Shown in pieces: positions 7,323 to 15,214 of a DNA stretch of 15,214 bases (position 1 is its first letter; the number at the start of each line of letters is the position of its first letter). Origin of the DNA: Planctomycetota bacterium (GTDB lineage: Bacteria > Planctomycetota > Planctomycetia > Pirellulales > UBA7805); the NCBI GenBank assembly GCA_014237955.1, contig JABABY010000027.1, forward strand, positions 1 to 15,214. Direction: 5' to 3'. The position numbers were made by a program, and so were the translations under genes. The notes beneath the pieces were generated by a model. The model made no database searches, was not told the origin of the DNA, and worked only from the letters and a program-made list of their open reading frames with translations.

Positions 7323-8963
7323 TCATTTTTGATCGGATCGTGGTGGTCTGCCTTCAACCACTCCCTCTGTAGCTGACAACACGGCATCCATATCCACACC
7401 CGGCGGTTGCCCACCAACACCGACCGTACGGTACCGACTCAACGCAGAGAGACGATAATCGCCATTCGCTGCATCAAAAAAATCCACATCTGCCACGGAC
7501 GGGACAAACGTGTTGTCCGGCGGGTAGTCCTTCTGTCGCACCTTACCGATCAGGAGATTGCCACGAAAGGTCCACTGCTTGAAAAATGTATCCAACGTTA
7601 TAGTTCCTGGACTCGTTCCGGTGCCTTTCAGGCCATACTTTCCCGTCACGACAATGTTGTTTTGAAAAATCCATTGATCGACTAGTGTCCCTGATGCCCC
7701 AACCATAATACATGCCTTGCCACTATCATCGGAAAACATCGTCGTGTTATTTTCAATCCAAACACCCTCTGCAGGGACTCTATTATTTGTGCCCTCAAAT
7801 TCATAAATAAAACCGTTCCCACCGTATTCACGCACAGAGAGACCCTCAACCAGATTGTCTCGGACAACAATATTTTTCGCCTGACGACTCCGTCCGCGAG
7901 TATTATCCTGACTTAAAATCTTCAAAAAACTGGGGGCATTGCGGATAATATTTTTGGTAAAGAGAACGTCTTCCACGGTACACCACGGCGCATTACCCCG
8001 CTGGTTGCGGGGGGTGAACAGAATGGCGACCCCCGACTGGGCATCCGCCCAATTGTTTTCAAAAATATTCCCTTCCACCCATACCCGCTTCGCGTTTTTT
8101 AGTTCGAATAAATTTTTTACACTCCAGGATTTCCCCCCATACTCGGCATGACCTTTTTTCCAACTAAAGGGTTTTCTCAGATGATTTCGCCGAAACTCGA
8201 TATCGCTCGGGACGAGTTGGGGAATTTTTGGATCATCCCCACCGAACATTACATTTTCGCCAGAGCCTTCGAGATAATTGTTGATGATCTTGAACGGGCC
8301 TGTGCCGTTCCAGGCGATAAGGGCCTGAGAATCAGCCCCTTTCTCGTGAACATCGGAAATGTAGCTATCGAGAACTGCAATGTCACGGGCATTCATATCT
8401 ATGCCGACCCGGATGTCCCCGGTCGGATTTCCATGAATGTAACAGCGTTCAAAAACAAAGCGGTAGGGAAGCTGTTCGACTCTTTTTGCCCAGGCCGAGT
8501 TCAATCCATCTGCCCCTAATCGGACGAGACTGTAAGTTCGTTGACTTGTGGAGGCGATTTCAATCCCAACAAAATGATAGTGGTGGGCTCCGTACTGCGC
8601 ACCGAACGCCGACTGGGAAGTCTCAGTAATGATTTTGGGCATCTGTGCGGCATCCGCGGGGGTAACGCGATGGCCGACCGGGGGTAGGGCGTCAATCGCG
8701 GAGGTGCGAATCGTGATCCAGGGACTGCGGCCGGCTGGCAGTTCCTCAATAGGCTTTCTAAACAGCGTAAAATTGCCTACGAACTGGCTGCCCGCAGCCA
8801 GTTCGATCGTATCCCCCAATTGAGCATCCTTTAAGGCTGCTTTTAAATCATCTCCTTCCACGAGCGTAATGATCCGCCTACCATCGGGCTGTTTTTGGAC
8901 CTCCTTTGCCGGTAGAGCCTGACAGTAGAGAGCTAGTAAAATGAAGATTGCTAGACGGTGCAT
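7323..8963 (-). CDS. Secreted right-handed beta-helix protein, possible polysaccharide lyase or epimerase
   Basis: A 546-residue protein from the ATG at 8963, starting with a signal peptide (MHRLAIFILLALYCQALPA, cleavage near residue 19). The frame is open up to a TTG at 9134, but that extension has no signal-like start and would overlap the FemAB gene. The body is a parallel beta-helix: it opens with DDLKAALKDAQLGDTIELAAG (38-58), and later rungs repeat N-NN and V-x-x-N patterns (IINNYL, VEGNIF, VRDNLV, IENNTT, FQNNIV). A conserved stretch, DVHEKGADSQA...GSGENVMFGG (204-242), is typical of uncharacterised beta-helix proteins in environmental bacteria. Beta-helix enzymes of this shape cleave or epimerise uronates; the DPHD motif of AlgG is not seen, so the activity is undetermined. 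It would act in the periplasm or outside the cell. There is no PEP-CTERM tail at the C-terminus. Confidence 0.8.
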   Translation of the reverse strand: MHRLAIFILLALYCQALPAKEVQKQPDGRRIITLVEGDDLKAALKDAQLGDTIELAAGSQFVGNFTLFRKPIEELPAGRSPWITIRTSAIDALPPVGHRVTPADAAQMPKIITETSQSAFGAQYGAHHYHFVGIEIASTSQRTYSLVRLGADGLNSAWAKRVEQLPYRFVFERCYIHGNPTGDIRVGIDMNARDIAVLDSYISDVHEKGADSQALIAWNGTGPFKIINNYLEGSGENVMFGGDDPKIPQLVPSDIEFRRNHLRKPFSWKKGHAEYGGKSWSVKNLFELKNAKRVWVEGNIFENNWADAQSGVAILFTPRNQRGNAPWCTVEDVLFTKNIIRNAPSFLKILSQDNTRGRSRQAKNIVVRDNLVEGLSVREYGGNGFIYEFEGTNNRVPAEGVWIENNTTMFSDDSGKACIMVGASGTLVDQWIFQNNIVVTGKYGLKGTGTSPGTITLDTFFKQWTFRGNLLIGKVRQKDYPPDNTFVPSVADVDFFDAANGDYRLSALSRYRTVGVGGQPPGVDMDAVLSATEGVVEGRPPRSDQK

Positions 8964-9097
8964 AGTATTATTTATGGCATTGTTTATATCAGCACGTTTG
9001 TGGTCGCCTTGATCGCTCGGTAACCTCCTGTACACCCCGCAGACGGGCGTCGCCCCAAGCAGTATGAGTTTGCGCAGCACAACAGGACCTCTCTCCG

Positions 9098-10159
9098 CTA
9101 GGGAATTCCTCGCACGATTGCAGGACCAATCCATCGTGTTATGCTCACCGGCAACCGCTGCCAGACTTTAATCATATAACGATACTTTCTACTCTCCGGT
9201 CGCATGTCGGAAATATCGCCCTTACGGAGATAATACTGCCAGACTGCCGGTTCGGGCTGGGCACCCCACTGTTTCTTGAACCGGAATGTGTTGCTCTCCT
9301 GGCTGCTCCGTCCAAAATCAAACGACTGCTGTCCCCGTTCGATGGAACGACATAGCAAGTGCCAATACATCAACATGTTGGCGTTTTTGGAATTGAAGCT
9401 ACGCAGCGCACTGGCACTCGGAACTTGTGTTGCCCCTGGGCCATGGATCAGCAGTGCACCGGCCACAGGCTCCGAACTGCAAGAGAGCGTACAAAACTCA
9501 GCTTCCTCTGAAAACTTCTGCAAAATCTCCGCGAACAGTCTCCGACCAAAAACCGGCGTTCCCAAATCTCGCATGTTGCGGCTGAATACCGTGTAAAAAT
9601 CATCGATCTGTTCCATCCCACCCCAGCGCACAACAAAATCTTGCTTCTCACCTTTACGGATCTGATTGCGAACCTTCGGTGAAATTTGATTCCAAAGTTC
9701 ATCTCGCGTGGTTGGCAACGCCAACCGCATATGTACTTTGTCGGTTCGCTGGTCGGTGAAACGCGTATGGAGCGCCTCCGTTTCATGTCGCAATTCGAGA
9801 TAACGCACGTCCAAGCGATCGGCCAACTCGGCTGCTTTTTCGATGAGGGCCCCTGCCGCTTCGTCATCGACTGCCACCAATCCTGATGTATTGACATAGG
9901 GCAGACTCACGAGAAATTTGCCAAAGAAAGCGCTTTTCACAAACACAAGCGGCAAAACGCCCACCACCTCCCCGGCCCGCCGGGCGATCACTCCGTACGG
10001 TTTGTGCCCAAAACCTTGGGCTAACGCATGCAGCCAACGAAGGTCATTGGCAAATCCATTTTCACCGACCACAAACGCCTGCCAAGCATCATGCACTCCG
10101 GAGGATTCCAAGGAAGAACCCTCGAGCAATTCAACCTCGATCCCGCTGGAGTGAATCAT
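9098..10159 (-). CDS. FemAB-related protein of the exosortase/PEP-CTERM-associated type
   Basis: A 353-residue protein with two GNAT-like halves, as in FemAB peptidyltransferases. The C-terminal half holds FDFGRSS at about 280-286, followed by NTFRFKKQWG at about 290-299, the signature of FemAB-like proteins encoded in exosortase/PEP-CTERM exopolysaccharide loci. The middle has VRNQIRKGEK, a conserved basic stretch of these proteins. FemAB relatives move an acyl or aminoacyl group from a tRNA or CoA donor; the substrate of this subgroup is unknown to me, and modification of a sugar or lipid-linked intermediate is inference. I chose ATG at 10159; a TTG at 10195 would add 12 residues and nearly touch the stop of the preceding gene. 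The gap to that gene is 36 bases, so the two are probably cotranscribed. Confidence 0.88.
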   Translation of the reverse strand: MIHSSGIEVELLEGSSLESSGVHDAWQAFVVGENGFANDLRWLHALAQGFGHKPYGVIARRAGEVVGVLPLVFVKSAFFGKFLVSLPYVNTSGLVAVDDEAAGALIEKAAELADRLDVRYLELRHETEALHTRFTDQRTDKVHMRLALPTTRDELWNQISPKVRNQIRKGEKQDFVVRWGGMEQIDDFYTVFSRNMRDLGTPVFGRRLFAEILQKFSEEAEFCTLSCSSEPVAGALLIHGPGATQVPSASALRSFNSKNANMLMYWHLLCRSIERGQQSFDFGRSSQESNTFRFKKQWGAQPEPAVWQYYLRKGDISDMRPESRKYRYMIKVWQRLPVSITRWIGPAIVRGIP

Positions 10160-10195
10160 AGTTTCTCGGACTGTAGCACTGCATATATCGAGCAA

Positions 10196-11512
10196 TCACA
10201 CTTCGGCTATCGTAGCCGAAGTGGGCGACTCTTGTTCCGACACCACAAGACAACATCGCAGATCGATAATGTCTTCGCTGCGATGGGATGTCAAATCGAG
10301 ACCATCCGCAATATCGTTGCCCAGCACCAACAGTTCGGCATGGGCTGTGAGGTCTTCTGGCTTTTCAACCAACAGTGCGGCCAGATGCGGCAAACGCTGA
10401 TCAATATAGGCCAGATTACCTCCCTTGAGTCGACTCACCGAGATCCCGGGATCATAAATTTTTATATCGCAACCTCGACCTACCAAAGTCTCCGCCAGGG
10501 TAACAAACGGGCTTTCTCGCAGATCATCCGTACCGGATTTGAAACTTAAACCGACCATTCCAATTTTTCGCACTCCACGATCCTCAATAATGCGAATTGC
10601 TCGATCAAGATGCTCTTGGTTGGACGGCAATACTGATCGCAAGATACTGATCTTCAGAGCCTGCTCCTCGGCATAGCGGGTCAAAGCTCTCACATCCTTG
10701 GGCAGACAGGATCCGCCAAAGGAAAAACCTGGCCGTAAATAGGCCTTGGAAACATTGAGTTTGGTATCGCGACAGAGCAACTCCATCACCTGCTGGCCAT
10801 CCGCACCAAAGGCCTTCGCCAGGGCACCCATTTCATTGGCAAAACCAATTTTCAGCGCATGGTAGGCATTACAACCGTATTTCAACAGTGCCGCGGTGTA
10901 GGTATCGGTCACGATCTTCTCTGCATCAATTGCGCCATAGAGAACCATGACATCGTCTGCGTCTGTCCCCGCCATGGCACCGACCACTACAAATGGTGGC
11001 GCATCGTAATCTCGAATGGCAATGCTCTCCCGCAGAAATTCCGGGTTGTTGCAAATTCTAATGCGACCACCCAAAGCAGAATCGGCAGCCTCTGCTAACA
11101 TCGGGGCGAGGCTCGTTTCGAGGATGCCCGGAAGCAGGGTTGAACGGATGACCACGGTATACGACTGGTCGCTCCCGCGCAGTGTTTGACCAATGGAACA
11201 AATGACTTTTTCCAGTGCTGCGGTCGAGACCGCCCCTGCATGATCTGAGGGGGTACCCACGGCAATCATCGCAATCTCTGTCTCGCGGATCGCCAGTTCA
11301 AAATCTTCCGTTGCCCGCAAGCGGCCTGCAGCCACCTGCTCGGCGACAAGCTCTTCCAAACCCGGTTCTGCCACTGGTGATTTGCCCTCATTAAGGGCTG
11401 CCACTTTTTCCGTATCGATATCGACGCCGATGACCTGATGTCCATCACGACTCAGACAGGCTGCCGTCACGCACCCCACATACCCTGTACCAAATACAGC
11501 AACTCGTTTCAT
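10196..11512 (-). CDS. GDP-mannose 6-dehydrogenase-like (AlgD-type) sugar nucleotide dehydrogenase
   Basis: A 438-residue NAD-dependent enzyme that oxidises a sugar nucleotide at C6 to the uronic acid in two steps. The N-terminal Rossmann motif is VFGTGYVG, followed by VIGVDID and GKSPVAEPGLEELV. NPEFLRES, then AIRDYDAPPFVVVG and KYGCNAYHALKIGFANEMG, are closer to AlgD (DYD-PP; CNVWHA) than to UDP-glucose dehydrogenases (which have ANAFLA and E-G-S-A). The catalytic Cys is in PGFSFGGSCLPKDVRAL (Cys269). C-terminal GLSFKSGTDDLRESP is also AlgD-like. The product would be GDP-mannuronate or a related GDP-uronate, but substrate choice by motif is inference and a UDP-sugar is possible. The start is the second codon of GTG-ATG at 11515-11510; GGA lies 8 bases before the ATG. 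Confidence 0.9.
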   Translation of the reverse strand: MKRVAVFGTGYVGCVTAACLSRDGHQVIGVDIDTEKVAALNEGKSPVAEPGLEELVAEQVAAGRLRATEDFELAIRETEIAMIAVGTPSDHAGAVSTAALEKVICSIGQTLRGSDQSYTVVIRSTLLPGILETSLAPMLAEAADSALGGRIRICNNPEFLRESIAIRDYDAPPFVVVGAMAGTDADDVMVLYGAIDAEKIVTDTYTAALLKYGCNAYHALKIGFANEMGALAKAFGADGQQVMELLCRDTKLNVSKAYLRPGFSFGGSCLPKDVRALTRYAEEQALKISILRSVLPSNQEHLDRAIRIIEDRGVRKIGMVGLSFKSGTDDLRESPFVTLAETLVGRGCDIKIYDPGISVSRLKGGNLAYIDQRLPHLAALLVEKPEDLTAHAELLVLGNDIADGLDLTSHRSEDIIDLRCCLVVSEQESPTSATIAEV

Positions 11513-11580
11513 CACATTATTCCAACATGTTTATTGTTGTGTTTCTTTATGCATCCGATTCTAAAGCACTATCGATGTCG

Positions 11581-12783
11581 TTACGACTCTTTATCAACAA
11601 CTTTTTGGCAGATTGCATCGAATTGATGCGCCACTACTTTCGCTGCAAATTTTTCGCAGACCAGGGCCCGCGCCGCACGACCAATCCGCTGCCGATCCTC
11701 ATTGCTCGAAAGCAATCGATTGACAGACGCCACAAAGTGGTCAACTGTATCTGCCAATAGTATGTGCTCTTGGTCGACAACTTTCAAACCTTCTGCACCA
11801 ATCGTAGTGCTGACGACAGGTTTACCCATGGCCATCGCTTCGTAGATTTTGATCCGAGTCCCGCCACCAACCAGCAGTGGTGTCACCACGATAGCTGCTT
11901 CGTCGAGGTAAGGCCGCACATCTGGCACTGTCCCCAAAACCTCCACGCCCTCGCAATTCGCCAGGCTCTCCACCCGACGTGAGGGGTTTCGTCCCACGAT
12001 ACGAAATGTTGCCCCGGGATGCTCGTGTCGTACTCGCGGCCAGATCTCTTTGACAAAATATTCAACCCCTTCCTGATTAGGCAGCCAATCCATCGAGCCA
12101 ACAAACGCTACCTGCTCCTGCTGCGAACCCTTCTGGGGCTGGAAAAAATCAACATCGACCGCCGTGTCGATAACGTGCAAATGTTTCCAGCCGTAATCGC
12201 GATCGAAAATATCCCGATCTTGATCGCTGACTGCAATCACTCCATCAAACTGCCGCCCGGCCTCTTTTTCAAAGCGACGCATTTTTTTCCACTCGCTCGC
12301 CATCACCCTGCGTCGCAGGAGGCCCTGATCCGTCTTGGCATGCCTCTCAAAGATTTGGGCTTCCACATTATGTTGAAAAAGCAAACTTGCCGGGCACGCC
12401 AAACCTATCGCCGTAGGTGCCATCTGGACAAAATCACAGATCACAAGGTCATACGTATTTTGCTCCACCAACTGTTCTGCCCGTCTACGAAGTTCTGGAT
12501 TGGTGTCTTTCGCCACACTGAAAGGCATCCGGGAAAAAAAATTGATTGCCAAATCCCTATAAAATTTCCAATCGTTCGATGTCGTTCCCTGCCAAGGCAC
12601 AGTCTCCAACTGCATCCCCACGGCCCGCATCGCTTCACAATGCGGCTGCTCACCAGATTCCAGATTACAGAGATAGGTTACTTGGTGCCACTGTGCCAGA
12701 TATCGCAAAACGTTGAGTGTGCGGATGCGACCTCCGGTATTGGTTGGAAAAAGAATACGATTTTGTATGAAGAGAATGTTCAT
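11581..12783 (-). CDS. Family 4 glycosyltransferase, similar to PEP-CTERM/EpsH1-associated sugar transferases
   Basis: A 400-residue GT-B enzyme. It begins MNILFIQNRILFPTNTGGR, where the Pro-rich turn and the Gly-Gly-Arg form the acceptor-side loop. HNVE is at 138-141, followed by a helix rich in Lys/Arg (RRRVMASEWKKMRRFE). The second domain starts at about 226 with FVGSMDWLPNQEGVEYF, and IVGRNPSRRV follows at 262-271; these two strings are typical of the subfamily linked to exosortase systems. The donor-binding region is VTPLLVGGGTRIKIYEAMAMG (300-320), with Glu315 as the conserved acidic residue. It should add one sugar to the growing repeat. It lies 68 bases before the dehydrogenase gene (ATG), with no clear Shine-Dalgarno sequence, and 132 bases after the heparinase-like gene. 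Confidence 0.87.
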   Translation of the reverse strand: MNILFIQNRILFPTNTGGRIRTLNVLRYLAQWHQVTYLCNLESGEQPHCEAMRAVGMQLETVPWQGTTSNDWKFYRDLAINFFSRMPFSVAKDTNPELRRRAEQLVEQNTYDLVICDFVQMAPTAIGLACPASLLFQHNVEAQIFERHAKTDQGLLRRRVMASEWKKMRRFEKEAGRQFDGVIAVSDQDRDIFDRDYGWKHLHVIDTAVDVDFFQPQKGSQQEQVAFVGSMDWLPNQEGVEYFVKEIWPRVRHEHPGATFRIVGRNPSRRVESLANCEGVEVLGTVPDVRPYLDEAAIVVTPLLVGGGTRIKIYEAMAMGKPVVSTTIGAEGLKVVDQEHILLADTVDHFVASVNRLLSSNEDRQRIGRAARALVCEKFAAKVVAHQFDAICQKVVDKES

Positions 12784-12796
12784 CGGTACGAACTGT

Positions 12797-12811
12797 TGCG
12801 GCTCGGCCGCA
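12797..12811 (-). other. Small GC-rich hairpin before the GT4 gene
   Basis: TGCGGC - TCG - GCCGCA is a perfect 6-base-pair stem, 13 bases before the ATG at 12783. There is no T-run after it on either strand, so it is not an obvious terminator. It could slow ribosome or polymerase progress in the leader; the effect is a guess. Confidence 0.3.
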
Positions 12812-12843
12812 GAATAATGGAAATATAAATACGTTGGCCTGCT

Positions 12844-12873
12844 ATCTTACCTGCCAGAATTCTTTATTAACAA
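12844..12873 (-). promoter_or_regulatory. Candidate sigma-70-like promoter inside the operon
   Basis: On the - strand, TTGTTA (-35) and TAAGAT (-10) are separated by 18 bases, in the 132-base gap before the GT4 gene. Both boxes differ from consensus and the spacing is slightly long. It would give the sugar-assembly genes a start independent of the heparinase-like gene. Confidence 0.25.
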
Positions 12874-12915
12874 CCAATCCTGTTTTCGTTGTCTACCTGT
12901 GACCAACAATATCGG

Positions 12916-15027
12916 TTAACCATTCTCCGTGGAGGGAGAATGCAAAGACTCAATGGTGAAAGAAAAAGCGACCGGGAGTTGAAACTGCCCGAAAAAACGT
13001 GCAACAGGTGCCCGCTGACGATATCCGTAACCGGTGCCAATCCACCCACCCTCAGGGCCCGATTTCCCGGCAATCATTTCTATCTGACAATTCGGCCCTT
13101 CGAACAATACCAGTTCGGCAAGTGCACCCTGTGCGGTCTTGATGGCCACGCCCTGCCGATCACCAAGCATGGTCGCCTCGCAAGGGGCAAAGTGAAAAAA
13201 TACCTCGACATTGTGAACACCCTCACCTTCCACCCTGTCCAGAATCACCCACTTGTCGGCCATATCCCAGAACAGGGCACGCCGGTGCCGTACTGCCGGC
13301 ACGACCCCAAAAAATCCTGCGTGCCCCGATTCGACATATTCAAACAGGGATGTGGAATGCCACTGCATCGATTCTGGAGTCGCCACTGAAGACCAAGCAT
13401 TGGACGGGTGAAAATTGGCGTGGGACGCGCCATCAACAAGGAGGGTGTTGTGGGCCGAGGCCTCTCGAAAATACCGATGCCAGAGAGGATCTTCATCGTA
13501 TGTGTAAAATCCTCCGTCGACAATCAATGGTTTGCCATGCGCTGCGAGCGTAAATGAGAGAAGGTCGCTATGGCCGTGGGCGGAAGAGGGTACTGCATCG
13601 GCATGCAGACCGGCGGCAATCGGACCGCAATCAAACGCAAGATGATGCTCCGCCTCACGCCAACCGCTCCGCATCACGTAATAGCCACTTTGGAGAAATG
13701 CACGGGATGTCTCCTGGGGACTACAAGACTCCAACTCACAATATTGCTGGTATCCCTCTCGACCGAGAAGCCAAAGGGCATCTTCGCTAAAACCACCTGC
13801 AACTTGTTTCATATCGCCACGCCGAAAGAGAATAGCTCCCAGAGAGAGCAAGTTTCTAAAATCCCAGAGTGGTGGATTTTCAAACGCTATCGACCTTGCA
13901 TTATCGACATCGCCGATGCGTGGTACGGTTCCGTCACTTCGCGTCATCCACATGGTGAATTGCAATGCACGCTCGATACAGGCGAGCATTTCTTTGGGCA
14001 CGGGGTTTTTTCGGCGCTGTCGCGTCAACACAGCGAGCAGAAGAAATCCAAGGCAATAATTGTGATAAAACGTGGCCTGCTCCGTACTTCCCCCATCGGC
14101 GTAATACTGCCGCTGATAGTACTCGGACACTACCGACCAACCGTGCTCTCGCCATGCGCCGGATTCGTCAAATTCCGGGAAAAAACAACCCAGTAAATAC
14201 AGCGCGGTCGCCTCTCCGATCAGATGATTGTTCGGACTGAAGTAGTAAGAAAGATGACGATGCAGATAGGTACCATGCTGGTAAAAGGACTGGATCCAGG
14301 CAAGATGTGCATCGGCATCGATTGGAAAATGAGGGCGGCAAAGCTGGTAACTCCAGAGCCAGGAGAGAGCTCGCACCGCAACCTCCAGAGTAGAGGCCCA
14401 GTGGACTCCATCGAGATAGGGATTTGACTCAATCCAACTGAGTGCAATTTGCGCAACACGATCTGCATAACGCGCATCGCCCGTAAGTCGATACGCTTTG
14501 GCGCAGTCGATTAAATATTCCTGTCGGCCTAATTCCCAGACATACTTAACATCATCACCACCCGTTTGGCAAAAAGCGAATTCAACATCACCATGAAACT
14601 CCGCATCCCACTGATGGCCGGTTTTGGGATCTCGGTGCCAGTCGATAGGATCGTCCAGGGACACTTCTTCACCTAGTAACGACAAGCGACCTTCGCAGAC
14701 TGCATCACCCGCCGCAATCAAATCATCGTGGCGTGATAAAAACAGCTGTTGATACAAATCACAACATTCTGACAGCTCGTCTGGCGACAACAGCATCGCA
14801 GGCTCATCTCGAGTGCGCATATGATTTTGCCACCACTCGGACAACTGTCCCACCTCGAGGGGTACCTCTACATCACAGCAGAGTCGCTTTGACCAGGCGG
14901 CTTCATCCCAGGTGAATTTTCCCGAACGGAACTGCGATCGCTCCTGCAAGAGAGACACTTTGTGCTTGAGGCGAAAGGCAATCTCGCCTGCCGACATCCC
15001 AAACAGTTTTCGCAGTTTAATTTTCAT
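12916..15027 (-). CDS. Heparinase II/III-family protein, probable polysaccharide lyase
   Basis: A 703-residue protein. The N-terminal part is an alpha/alpha toroid (about residues 60-410) with WASTLEVAVRALSW at 210-223, FSPNNHLIGEATAL at 263-276 and STEQATFYHNYCLG at 314-327. In the family, Asn (here in the NNH at 266-268) neutralises the uronate and a Tyr (here around Tyr321) acts in catalysis. The C-terminal beta-sandwich starts near 445 and has SSAHGHSDLLSF at 481-492 and ASAHNTLLVDG at 523-533, the conserved His-rich metal or catalytic region. Lyases of this family cleave uronic-acid polymers by beta-elimination. The N-terminus is charged (MKIKLRKLFG), so there is no clear signal peptide; the protein may be cytoplasmic, or exported another way. 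The start codon overlaps the previous stop by 4 bases (ATGA). Other members in polysaccharide loci have unknown substrates. Confidence 0.9.
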   Translation of the reverse strand: MKIKLRKLFGMSAGEIAFRLKHKVSLLQERSQFRSGKFTWDEAAWSKRLCCDVEVPLEVGQLSEWWQNHMRTRDEPAMLLSPDELSECCDLYQQLFLSRHDDLIAAGDAVCEGRLSLLGEEVSLDDPIDWHRDPKTGHQWDAEFHGDVEFAFCQTGGDDVKYVWELGRQEYLIDCAKAYRLTGDARYADRVAQIALSWIESNPYLDGVHWASTLEVAVRALSWLWSYQLCRPHFPIDADAHLAWIQSFYQHGTYLHRHLSYYFSPNNHLIGEATALYLLGCFFPEFDESGAWREHGWSVVSEYYQRQYYADGGSTEQATFYHNYCLGFLLLAVLTRQRRKNPVPKEMLACIERALQFTMWMTRSDGTVPRIGDVDNARSIAFENPPLWDFRNLLSLGAILFRRGDMKQVAGGFSEDALWLLGREGYQQYCELESCSPQETSRAFLQSGYYVMRSGWREAEHHLAFDCGPIAAGLHADAVPSSAHGHSDLLSFTLAAHGKPLIVDGGFYTYDEDPLWHRYFREASAHNTLLVDGASHANFHPSNAWSSVATPESMQWHSTSLFEYVESGHAGFFGVVPAVRHRRALFWDMADKWVILDRVEGEGVHNVEVFFHFAPCEATMLGDRQGVAIKTAQGALAELVLFEGPNCQIEMIAGKSGPEGGWIGTGYGYRQRAPVARFFGQFQLPVAFSFTIESLHSPSTENG

Positions 15028-15214
15028 ACGTCGGAGGCGGTTGTAGCAAGCACAGAATCGCCACCACTTGACCTGTCACCTTGCGCCATCAGATCCTGGG
15101 AAACTACGTCCGAAGACTGTCTATCGAGAAAGACACGTGCCCACATTTCAAAATTCAGGATCGTCCAGAGTGCGTCTGCATGGTCATGCGTGCCACGATT
15201 ATTCTCTTGCAATA
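15024..15214 (-). CDS. Asparagine synthase-type amidotransferase, C-terminal end (partial)
   Basis: Only about 63 residues are visible; the frame runs off the right edge. The segment DHADALWTILNFEMWARVFLD resembles the last conserved helix of glutamine-hydrolysing asparagine synthases (pattern ...LW.LL..E.W.R.F), which are frequent in exopolysaccharide loci. These use glutamine nitrogen to amidate a carboxyl group activated by ATP. In this locus a uronic acid is a possible acceptor, but that is inference. The rest of the sequence after residue 40 or so is Ser/Asp-rich and unconserved. The TGA overlaps the ATG of the heparinase-like gene, so translation is coupled. Because so little is visible, the identification rests on one motif. 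Confidence 0.7.
   Translation of the reverse strand, partial: LQENNRGTHDHADALWTILNFEMWARVFLDRQSSDVVSQDLMAQGDRSSGGDSVLATTASDV

Noticed and set aside
7312..7336. Direct repeat TTTTGATCGG (7312-7321 and 7327-7336) near the end of the beta-helix gene
   Set aside because: Only two copies, 15 bases apart and partly within coding sequence; no mobile-element or binding-site context.
9024..9029. AGGAGG on the - strand, a perfect Shine-Dalgarno sequence
   Set aside because: No ATG, GTG or TTG follows at a workable distance; the next good start is about 60 bases on.
8964..9134. N-terminal extension of the beta-helix protein to a TTG at 9134
   Set aside because: The extension would place the signal peptide in the middle of the protein and overlap the FemAB gene. 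ATG at 8963 gives a normal secreted protein.
12019..14196. Long rightward open frames (for example 12019-12828, 12889-13389 and 13570-14196)
   Set aside because: They lie opposite the GT4 and heparinase-like genes, whose proteins have clear conserved motifs. The rightward translations are low-complexity and match no family I recognise.

Overview
The window is a 15 kb section of a polysaccharide biosynthesis and export locus. It most resembles a Planctomycetes-type bacterium. The clues are a prepilin-like protein with an H-X9-DG motif and a pilin-type tail (PLRGIQIEIRVYEP), golvesin-like domains on a secreted protein, an EpsI-type exosortase accessory protein, and several genes without a clear Shine-Dalgarno sequence. 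This assignment is inference from gene content; there is no rRNA or other phylogenetic marker in the window.

Layout. The left part is on the + strand. It holds the C-terminal half of a tyrosine autokinase that controls polysaccharide chain length (2-568), an EpsI-family protein (713-1405), and a 743-residue prepilin-like protein carrying golvesin-like repeats (1531-3762). From 3814 to the right edge everything is on the - strand and converges on the prepilin gene. Read in transcription order (right to left), the genes are: the C-terminus of an asparagine-synthase-type amidotransferase, a heparinase II/III-family protein, a family 4 glycosyltransferase, an AlgD-like GDP-mannose 6-dehydrogenase, a FemAB-related protein of the PEP-CTERM-associated type, a secreted right-handed beta-helix protein, a membrane family 2 glycosyltransferase, a PAPS-type sulfotransferase and a second family 4 glycosyltransferase. 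Gaps are short (4-base overlap to about 134 bases), so this is probably one long operon with perhaps internal promoters.

How it fits together. The dehydrogenase would supply a GDP-linked uronic acid, the three glycosyltransferases would build the repeat, the sulfotransferase would sulfate it, and the amidotransferase could amidate it. The beta-helix and heparinase-like proteins would cut or edit the uronate polymer. The kinase would control chain length and export. The simplest reading is a locus for a sulfated, uronic-acid-containing exopolysaccharide linked to an exosortase-type system whose exosortase is not in this window.

The most unusual feature is the prepilin-like protein. Its golvesin-like region is arranged as half A - (A+B) - half B, as though one complete domain, with Gly-rich linkers on both sides, had been inserted into a loop of another. 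No stretch over 300 bases lacks a gene, and I saw no RNA genes, insertion sequences, CRISPR arrays or attachment sites.
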